Shown here: positions 56,086 to 64,000 of the stretch, one piece after another | Position numbering within the stretch: position 1 is the first letter of the stretch | Layout of the letters: every line of letters begins with the position of its first letter | DNA from: Blasia pusilla | Lineage: Eukaryota > Marchantiophyta > Marchantiopsida > Blasiales | Direction of reading: 5' to 3' | NCBI GenBank assembly: GCA_050084515.1 | Contig: CM114272.1 | Location: forward strand, 39,370,001-39,434,000 | Length of the DNA stretch: 64,000 nt | Program-made: the position numbers and the translations under genes | Notes under the pieces: model-generated | What the model saw: only the letters and a program-made list of their open reading frames with translations | What the model was told of the DNA's origin: nothing | Database searches by the model: none

Positions 56086-56499
56086 AATCCAAAAGGAAAG
56101 GGTGGTTTAGAAAATATTCCAATAATAGTGATACGATGACACACAGTACATCCACGGATCAACCAAGCTTTTTCATTCACACACATTCAAAATCACACAT
56201 TAACCTTTTTCAATCAAGTCTTCCATTTCTCATGAAAAAATATACAATCCTCAAACGGATTTACAATCATATTATCATGGTTAGTGGCCTTAATCTCGAA
56301 TCTACATTGTCTAATCCTAATATTTTTGCATTTACTCTAATACATGCAATAAGAAACCCTTAGCTTTTGCAATCACAGACATTCGGAGCTAATGTCCACT
56401 TTCGAATCCTTTCCAAATAAGTAAATCTCACATTTGCGTGGGCATCCTTCACAGCAAGGTTGTATATCACATAGTTCAATTTTTTTCACAATCATTCCT

Positions 56500-56818
56500 A
56501 GGGCATATTGAAGATTGAGTTATAGTCAAGCTCATGAGACACCTGAACTGCTACATTTTTTGGTACTCACACGAAGTAGGGAAGCTTAATCTTGGTTAGT
56601 CAGTTAAGCACGATTATCTTAACTAGGGTTAGTTAATCACAGTTAGTATAACTCGAGACTATGGTTAAGGGTAGGGTTAGGGTTGCTTGTACATATCCTA
56701 TATAATTGAGAAGAGGACCAGCCTCCACTCATTCTCATTGCAAATTTCGTTCTCCATGGTGGTGTGTGTGTGTGAGAGCCATTTTCCACCAGTTATGCTT
56801 GTTTAGCATTTTTCCACA
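56500..56818 (+). repeat. Copia-type 5' LTR (right part) with TATA box
   Basis: The end TTTTTCCACA at 56818 is followed directly by a primer-binding-site-like TGATATTAGAGC. A TATATAA box lies at 56698-56705 and TAGGGTTAGGG text at about 56668-56686. A short GTGTGTGTGTGTG run is at 56761-56773. The left edge is not defined. Confidence 0.55.
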
Positions 56819-56830
56819 TGATATTAGAGC
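56819..56830 (+). other. Primer-binding site of the copia fragment
   Basis: TGATATTAGAGC differs by two bases from the tRNA-iMet primer-binding site TGGTATCAGAGC and follows the LTR-like CACA end. Confidence 0.6.
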
Positions 56831-57379
56831 GGAAGGAGAACATCACTTGAAATTCTTGGTGTTTGAAGAGAGAAGAGAGGCAAGAGAAGGCACAATATCA
56901 GTTTGGGAGAAGTAAATTTTATTCAGAGCTTAGTGGGTGCAAATTTCAGGTAGATCTTTGACGGTGATGAAACTTTGGAGGCGTTTTTTAGGGCTTTCTC
57001 GATAGATTCAGCCGTCTGGGTTTGCTTCGGCTCGAACAACGCTGAAGGCTGGTTCTAGCTGTCTTATAGAGCTTATTGAGAGCTTTCCAACGCACACAAA
57101 ATCACTCAAATTCTGACACTTTGAGCTCATGCAGTAGCAATTTCAGTGCAGGAAAGTGCAATTAGTGAAGAAAAGTTGTGCAATTTGCTCTCTACATGCC
57201 AATTTCGACTAGTTCTTTTATACAAGTGATCAATTTTGGAAAATTCAGGTCGATTTCTGTGTAGGAGTGGTCGATGCTTCATTTGGAGAGTATAAAACTT
57301 GAAATTATGTTTTTTGTGAGTGAAATCGTTTATCATGGAGTTTTCCTCAGCATCAATCAAAGGCGAGAAGCTAGACAAG

Positions 57380-57760
57380 CAAAATTAGAATGTCTAGAAG
57401 TCTCGCATGAAAAAAATTCTCATGGGTCAAGAACTATGGGAGCTTGTCACAGGTGATGAGGCCAAGCAAGAAGGTGACTCAACAGACTTGAATGTTCGTG
57501 CTTGGAACAAACGCACAAGGCAAGTAATCCACTACATTTCAATAACGATCAGTTCGCCAATGATAGGTCATATCCAAGATGTTGATATTCCGAAGGAGGT
57601 CTGGGATGCATTGGAAAAGTTGTTCTAGACATCTACAAAGGCCAGAAAGCTTCAATTGAAACAGAAATTGAACGAAGTGAGGAAAGGATCGTAGAGTATC
57701 AATGATTATATTTTGAGTATCAACCTAATTTTTAATCAGTTGAATACCATTGGAGGACCC
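57380..57760 (+). pseudogene. Copia gag fragment
   Basis: The plus frame reads MKKILMGQELWELVTGDEAK, LNVRAWNKRTRQVIHYISIT, IPKEVWDALEKLF, then after a stop TKARKLQLKQKLNEVRKGS and SINDYILSINLIFNQLNTIG. This is the copia gag (UBN2-type) pattern, ending at a stop. Upstream SSASIKGEKLDKQN contains the usual start with stops. No protease, integrase or RT follows, so this is a 5'-end fragment only. Confidence 0.75.
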
Positions 57761-57764
57761 TAAA

Positions 57765-59670
57765 TTCTGATCCCTTTTTGTAATTACCTCTGTAAAATTT
57801 TTGATATTTTTCATCATTTGTAAAGTAATAGAAGTAAAGGAGGATTACTTTTGGAGAAAGGAGAAGATTTTTTTTTTATAAGAGGTTTTCCAAGGATGGA
57901 ATGAAGAGTTGATAAAGACGAAGACTTATGGTGGAGGAAGAAGAATGAAGAAGAAAGACTCACAAAGACAGATAAGAAGACTATAAAGTATTAGTAAGAC
58001 AGCAAAAGAACAAAAAGGTTCTCTCTTTGTAGCAAAGACTTTGTAATCAAGACTCTAAAATGAGGACTAGGAAAGATAAGGCACACTCTTTGCAAAGACT
58101 AAAGATATTTGTGATGAAGACTCCAAGGAAATCATAAGATTTCCTTGAGAAGTAGTTAGAAAGAAAGGGCGCTCTAGTTGGACGAAGAGAACTAAAAGGT
58201 ACAATGCTTAGAAAAGACACAACGGTTAGGGACACCGATCCAGCAAAATTATCAGACAATCAAGATTGACTATCGATGATACACTTAGTAGGCTTTTAAG
58301 GGACACTTCAGTAAGGAGCACTCTTCTATATCTTAACTACCATTCATAATAAGATTACTACTTAAAGAAAGCTTGACAGAAGTAGAATCATCATTCGAGT
58401 AAGATTAGAAATCATGTCAGAATGATCCGAGTTTAGGATGGAGTAGGATCTTAAACTTGTAACTTCTTTGAAGCCATGTGTGTCTTTGATGAATTTCGAG
58501 ATGATTCCATTTCTTGTTCTATAATTGCGGAGGAGACACTTTGTATCATATTGGGTGTGAGAGCCATAAGAAGTATACGGGTTAAGATTCTAATCAAGAT
58601 ACGTGAGTGGTGAATTCAATGCATGAAATTTGCTAGATGGAGAGTAACCTGCCAAGACGGATTAAGTTCCAATAGTAGGAAGAGCCATTGGACCACCGCG
58701 ATCTCTTTGAGGCTCATCTTTGAAAAACAAGAATTCTACTTCGAGAGACCAAACCTCACAGTTGACTTGAGAAGACATTGACTAGGGAAAACTAATTATC
58801 CTACTAGCGAGAGTTTTGAGGAGAAGAGTCAACTTTGTCACATCTTATTTTGACGTAGGTAGAGTTCTATCACGTCGACGACATAGAGAGTCAGCGGGTT
58901 GTTCGGGTGTAACTTCGTCCCAAGATGTCGGATGAGGTTGGCCACATGTCTAATGTGTTAAGAACGTCATTTATGGTGATTTCCCTATTTTGATCTTAGT
59001 TTGTCAGGGGATCCATTGACCAAATCAAGGGTCACCCGATAACCTTTGCACGCAGGTTATTGTTGGGAAGGCTATTTTTGGGGGAAGAGCCTTTTGGCTC
59101 TTCTCAAGGGTATAAGAGTGTGGGAGATGGCTTTCTCAAGCCATCTTTCTCATGTTGAGCCTTAGGAGCACCTCCCTTGCAAAGAGGTGTGTGAGTGTGT
59201 AGGAGTTAGGGTGCTAGTGTCCGGATTCCCTCATAGCGGAGGGTGGATGTGGTTTGATATGCCGATGCACATTTATGAGTGGATTTTTAGGCCGGGTGAA
59301 CCATTTTTACCACTCATATTTTACATGAGAAAGATACGAGGGGGCAAGAGGGAATTCATTGGTTGAAGGTAGGGGGGACTGGTATTCTGGCAGGAGAGAG
59401 TAAGAGAGGAGAGGAAGAGAGGAGAGTCTCTCTTCAAAAAAAAGGGCCAAATCCGCCTCCTCTCTTCAAAACTTTATGACATATTTGAAATTTTTGTTTG
59501 CTTTCAAATCCATGAAATCTTTAGAAGAGAGTAGGTAGTGGTCCACATTTGGCCATAAAAAAACCTCCTTTTTCCTTGGGGCGAAAAAAAAGTAGACATC
59601 ATAAGACCACTACAAACATTTTTCCATCACTCTCCATGTGAGCCTAAGTTTCTTAACATCTCCTCATCTC
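57765..59670. other. Unassigned stretch, retroelement-like, no coding
   Basis: AT- and purine-rich with recurring AAGACT, GAAGACT and GCAAAGACT words that also mark 31.8-33.0 kb in inverted sense. Only one open frame (58047-58259, minus), not recognised. Probably LTR or untranslated retroelement sequence; edges unknown. Confidence 0.35.
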
Positions 59671-59699
59671 GGTCAACAAAAAGCAGTGCCCTTGGTATT

Positions 59700-60470
59700 T
59701 TTGTTGGAGGACCACCTGGATGCCAACCCTAAGAATCTACTCCAAGGCATCTACTGCATGAAATTTCTACCTCATCTACTTCTGAACCTGCCCTAACTAA
59801 AGCCTCTTGAGCAACATTGATGGCATAGGCTTGACCTGTCTCTTGGACATGCTTGGAGGTGAGATCTACCTCTATATTCTTCCCATGCTTGCTTCTTCTC
59901 AATCTGGTTCGAGCCCCGCCCTCAATTCACACCTCCACTTAGCTCCACCTGCACAAATCTTCCAGAAATCACTCCTTGGATCCTCTCAACTCCATAGATC
60001 TCTCCCTTGGATTCTCAAGCTTTATGGCCTTCAAATGAGGTCCTCTAGGCTTCCATGAGGAATCTTTTAGCCCACAAGAGTCCAAGCATTTGAGCTCAGC
60101 CTCCATTGACCTCTTCTTAGCCCCTTATTCTTCATTTCTTGGCCCTAATAATCAGATCCACCCCCTTGGTTCAAACCCTCCTCTACAACAGCAATCAAGC
60201 ACTCTATCTCCTTCATTGGATACCCTGAGACTCCCTAGTGCCTACACCATCTCCCTTATCTCCTCTAGGCTTGAGGTCAATGGAGTGACTTGGCTGCATT
60301 ATCACCTTGTAATACAATCTTCTTGACTTGTTCTTGGACACTTCTTTGGGCCTTTCTCTTGCACCACCTCCACAAGTCCAAAAACATATTCCAGAAAACT
60401 TTACAAACACCATTATGGGTTCAAAAATCTCGTCCTTTATTACCTCCGAAGGAACCTCGAAATGTACATT
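59700..60470. repeat. Dispersed repeat containing the inverted copy of 45354-45449
   Basis: The 59930-60022 part is nearly identical to the reverse complement of 45354-45449. The surrounding Pro/Leu/Ser-rich pyrimidine text has no domain. The plus strand is CT-rich and the frames on it are low complexity. Confidence 0.55.
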
Positions 60471-60474
60471 GAAC

Positions 60475-60880
60475 CTAGTCTATGATTTCTTCACCTCGTC
60501 ATCTACAAATTTACTCCTAACTCTCCTCGGTGATGCACCAAAGGAATGTCCGGGATTCAAGTGGCTCCTCCGGCCGGTTGTAGACGGGATCGAAAATGTT
60601 GGCGATTCGAGAGCCTTGGCCCCCCTAGGTACACCATAACGGTCCCATGTAACTGTCTCGAGTCCCACCGCCTTCCTCGGCAAAGATACCTTGTACGCTC
60701 TGCAATGTGACACCCATCCAAGATCAATATCCGCTCCGCCCCCGGTAATACCACTTTGGCAACCGCACAGGGTAGAAGGAATCCAACACGCCTGAGAGAA
60801 GAAAAGAAGCCTACGCCGCCTTTACGAATTGAGGGGAAGGTGCCAAGGAAGAAGCCGCTGGACTTCCACGATCCGAAGGG
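60475..60880. other. GC-rich stretch, no recognised feature
   Basis: Overlapping frames on both strands without recognised domains. Composition changes here from CT-rich AT-biased repeat to GC- and CpG-rich sequence that continues to the window end. Confidence 0.35.
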
Positions 60881-60889
60881 TCCGATCAG

Positions 60890-62200
60890 AAACCCGTCGA
60901 ATCGACGAGTTGCTTGGAGGTGGTAAAAGGGTCCATGGTCAAAAAGCGAAAAGTTGCAAGGAGGAGAAACCGACGGGTTGCAAAGTGGTCATAAAGTGAA
61001 AATTGCGAGCAGGAGAAATCTGACGGGTTGCAAAGTTGAACACCGTGGAGTACATAGACGATCACATTCGAAAAGACAAAATGATCACCAAACATTTACA
61101 AGCACCACCATCGATCGAAAAAATCTTTCGCTTTATATCATCCGAAAAAAGCTCGGAATCAGACATTTGATCTATTCTATGAAATCTTTTGCCAAATTAT
61201 CAAAAACTCCCTACTCCAAACGCCGCACTGCGGTCAAGCTGGGTCGTTGAGTTCTTTGAACTCACTCGTCATTGTCCGAGAGCTCTTGCAAAATCACTTT
61301 CGGCCTTGCCCTCCCGATTTTGGGAATCGTTGGAAGTGACGATGGAGTCATTACCAAGGGTGGCTCGAACCGAGCTCGGCTTCGTGGAGAGTTGTACGCC
61401 CTACGAGCCTTTCAGATTCTGCGCTTTGCCTCCTTGCAAAGGTCAAACAGATTCTCGCCTTCCTCGAGGCAGAATGTTCCTGCCACTCGCCAAGCGCCTC
61501 GATACTCGCCCTTGAAAGGCCCACTAAGTCGAACACCAAGTCACCCGGCCTTGAGCAGAGCTCGATGAGCGCTTGCATCGTGGTCGGGCGACTTTTCCTT
61601 CCTCCCGAAGCGGGTATGTCTTGCATGTAAATTCGAGGGGAATTGTACAAACTATCTAAAGCGCACCCATTCGAGCATGGATCCACAGGATCCGGATCTT
61701 GAACACTGAAATTGTGCTCGGGCCGAACGGGCAAAGACACGAGGAGTGGTCCATCTCAGAATCAAGACTAAACAATGTCGAAACTAAAGAAGTCGCTTGA
61801 GAAGATTTTCAATAATCGACTTTGGATCAACTCGCCGAGTCCGACGGGTTGTTTTGTCCCGACCCACCGCCGGAACCCAACGGGTTGCGTTGCTTTGGGT
61901 TTTCCAAGTTGATTTTGGTTTTCGGATGCAACCGCCGGAAGGCGACGGGTTGTCGCCTAGACCAGCCCATGCTCGCCTGAGAGCAACCCGTCTGATAGCA
62001 ACCCGTCGCTATTAGACAGGTTGCATCCAAAAACCAAAATCAACTGCAACCCGTCGGGTTCCGACGGGTTGCAGGTACACCGCGGTTTTCCCTTTGTATG
62101 TGGGAAAGATGCAACCCGTCGGAAACCGACGGGGTTGCTCTCCGAGCATGGGTCGCTCTAAAGCCAAAGAACCCGTCGCCTTCCGACGGGTTGCTCACGG
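60890..62200. repeat. Cluster of GACGGGTTGC / GCAACCCGTC hairpin repeats
   Basis: The 10-12 base word CGACGGGTTGC, or its complement, occurs more than ten times in two groups, 60893-61031 and 61839-62193. Several pairs form hairpins. The arms 62044-62057 and 62061-62074 match over 14 bases with a 3-base loop. Bases 62111-62137 form 12-base arms with one bulge, and 62169-62192 form 9-base arms. Spacer bases differ while the word is conserved. The second group lies in what would be an intron-like gap of the minus-strand methyltransferase-like relic. Confidence 0.85.
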
Positions 62201-62690
62201 ACAAAAAAACCAGGATCGACTCTCATTCTACACATCATTATAAGATAATTGAAATTATTGTACATGAATATAGCCTTACCCGAATCTGACTCCTTGCGGA
62301 TCGGAGTGGGTACTCGTTTTTTATGATCCATGATTGTGCCGTCCTCCACTTTAGCGACCTCTTGACGACCGAGGTTGAAGAGCTCGTCCTCGCCCCTCCG
62401 GCCAACACCAAGAAGCAGCCCTCGCTCACTCGATAGGCGTCGCAAAGGAGAACAAAAGTGCACCGGTCATAAGTGAGCGGCAGATTCCACTCGGTACCTC
62501 GTCGGCCGGATTTTCGCCCCAAAGTCGCAACCCGAGGGCAGATCGGCGATCAAGAGATCCACCGCAACCTCTTCCACCACTCCATTCACCGCCCGCAGCG
62601 TGCCCGCTTTCGTTGGAGCTTTCTTCCAGCGTTGTCGGCTTTTTCGATGGCGCTTGTCAACGCTGAGAATCAAGTCGTTTCACTCATCGA
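61351..62690 (-). pseudogene. Decayed DPPY-type (N6/N4) DNA methyltransferase-like gene
   Basis: Minus-strand pieces resemble a beta-class N6-adenine/N4-cytosine methyltransferase. The right part (62690-62281) reads VVEEVAVDLLIADLPSGCDF, where DLPS stands in for the DPPY/DLPY catalytic motif. It then shifts frame to EWNLPLTYDRCTFVLLCDAY and back to RGLLLGVGRRGEDELFN and TIMDHKKRVPTPIRKES, ending at a GTAAGG donor near 62280. The left part (61705-61400) reads SPRIYMQDIPASGGRKSRPT, MQALIELCSRPGDLVFDLVG and LSRASIEA, like the SAM-binding loop P-G-D-x-V-x-D-x-x-x-G-S-x-x. After one more frameshift it gives RVAGTFCLEEGENLFDLCKE. It has a stop and at least three frameshifts. The identification rests on motif resemblance only. 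Confidence 0.45.
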
Positions 62691-62699
62691 GTAAAGAGG

Positions 62700-64000
62700 T
62701 GGATCAAGGAGGACGCTTGTCCAGGTCGTTGTTTGTCTGTGTCTTCCCAAGGATGATGGGTCTGTATTCTCCTTGGGACGGCCGGGCACCTCTCGCTCCG
62801 CTTCTCTCCCTAGTCTGGGACGGCTTGTCGGGGTTTCTATGACCTCGGATTCTGGTGGAGTTTTCTTCGTCGAGGACCTGGTCCGACCCTCTCTTCCCGC
62901 TCGTCCGGACGATTCCGCCTCTGGCCTCTCATCTTCAGGCTCTCTTTGGGAAGTCTCGGCCTCTGAATTTTTCCCTCCTCGCCTTGCCTTTGAGACCCAT
63001 TTGTGGATTTGTCTTTGGCTGTCCGGACCTTGAAGCCAACTCACCATCTCGTGGGCCTGCTCTTCTCCATCTCCTCCGAAGAAGTCTTCAGGCTGGACGA
63101 AATTGGGGATGTCGTCTTGTCATGAGGCCAGTGCATCATGAAGCACTCGTAAGTCCTTATCCGTGATGTCTTCTAGGTCGTTGAAGTCGAGCCAAATGGG
63201 GCAATTCTCCACCTCCCAATCCGACATGTGTCGACCCATCTCCACGTCGCACATGGAGAATGTCTCGCATCCGCAGCGGCCCACAATTTCAAGGCTACCG
63301 GAAATTTTCCCCCACGCACCTGCATTCTTACATCGGACGAGGTACGGAATACCATCCGTTGGGCGCTTTTAGTCGAACATTATCGGCCGTCGCTCTGAGA
63401 TCTCGCTTCTTCTTCGCTTGATCCCGTTTGTTACCCTCTACTTCTTCGTCAAGCTCGCACGAGGGAGGACGCAAACCTTGAACATGGTCTTGAATCCAGG
63501 GTTCTTGGTTGGCTTGTCCCAGATGTCGTCGAGCCAAACCTCGTAATCTCGAACTTTCAAGGTTTGCTTCGGCGGAATGGGCTCTAATCTTCCGAGCTCC
63601 GCTGCGCATCGGCCCAACAGGACTTCCCGATTACCAACGCGCCCCGTAACGACCATTCGCGTAGCCAATGCGAGATCATCGGATCGACACACCCGGAGAA
63701 TGGTGTGCCGCCCTCTTCGGGCCTCTCGAGCCTCGAGACTGATTTTCATCCGCCGTATCCTCTGAACTTGCTAATCCCGGATAACGCAAAACGATGCACG
63801 CGATCCGACACTTTCTCCCCAATCCGACCATGCGGATCTTCATCCTCTTCGCCGACGCTTGATAATCGCCTTTGAGCTCCTTGTAGAACTCCGGACCAAG
63901 TTCGGGTTGAGAATGCTTGATGTATCGCTGCATCTTGCTCGCCGTGTATTTCGATGCAGCAGATACAGCAGCTTGGATGAATTTGGTGCGCTCAGACGCA
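62700..64000 (-). pseudogene. Upstream part of the same decayed gene, unrecognised
   Basis: On the minus strand a chain of frames runs toward the methyltransferase-like part. It includes KMQRYIKHSQPELGPEFYKE and LKGDYQASAKRMKIRMVGLG (63933-63676), KVRDYEVWLDDIWDKPTKNP (63749-63438) and GAWGKISGSLEIVGRCGCET. It continues as WEVENCPIWLDFNDLEDITD and LRVLHDALAS-stop-QDDIPNFVQPEDFFGG. A charged, disordered linker follows (63047-62670). A good GTGAGT donor occurs at about 63046. No domain is recognised. The window ends inside it, so its true start is unseen. Confidence 0.35.

Overview
The window looks like nuclear DNA of a land plant, most likely a seedless one (moss, lycophyte or fern grade). This rests on a spliced plant fatty acid 2-hydroxylase gene, plant-type U-box/ARM, EDM2-like PHD and amino-acid permease fragments, and heavy colonisation by Ty1/copia, Ty3/gypsy, CACTA and Helitron elements. 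The lineage is inferred from protein flavour only.

Layout. 1-4.4 kb: four 3' exons of a fatty acid 2-hydroxylase (+), then short direct and inverted repeats and one possible 3' exon (-). 5.5-8.6 kb: a decayed Ty1/copia element (+). 8.8-19.1 kb: a nest of Ty3/gypsy relics (-). The main one reads gag, protease, a cytosine-5 DNA methyltransferase (DNMT) domain, reverse transcriptase, RNase H, integrase. A solo LTR with a short target-site duplication has landed inside the DNMT domain. Right of its gag lie about 0.8 kb of TGAGTCA-rich degenerate repeats, CACTA-like remnants, a second protease fragment and another LTR piece. 19.9-20.9 kb: a solo LTR of a second gypsy family. 24.0-26.2 kb: the only long intact ORF, 727 codons, with a disordered N-terminus and a methyltransferase-like C-terminus. 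29.9-31.6 kb: Helitron/PIF1 helicase relic (-). 33-39 kb: a decayed coiled-coil ORF and a patchwork of host-gene fragments (U-box/ARM, APC permease, EDM2-like PHD). 40-47.8 kb: CACTA transposase and probable accessory exons (+). 48.2-54.9 kb: a second Ty3/gypsy element (-) with both LTRs, primer-binding site and polypurine tract. 56.5-57.8 kb: copia LTR and gag fragment (+). 59.7-64 kb: a repeat shared in inverted form with 45 kb, a cluster of GACGGGTTGC hairpins, and a GC-rich decayed minus-strand gene whose pieces resemble a DPPY-type (N6/N4) DNA methyltransferase.

Only the fatty acid hydroxylase and the 727-codon gene look like functioning host genes. Nearly everything else is transposon debris with stops and frameshifts. 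The most notable content is two different DNA-methyltransferase-like relics in transposon-rich sequence. One is clearly embedded in a Ty3/gypsy polyprotein; the other is more tentative.
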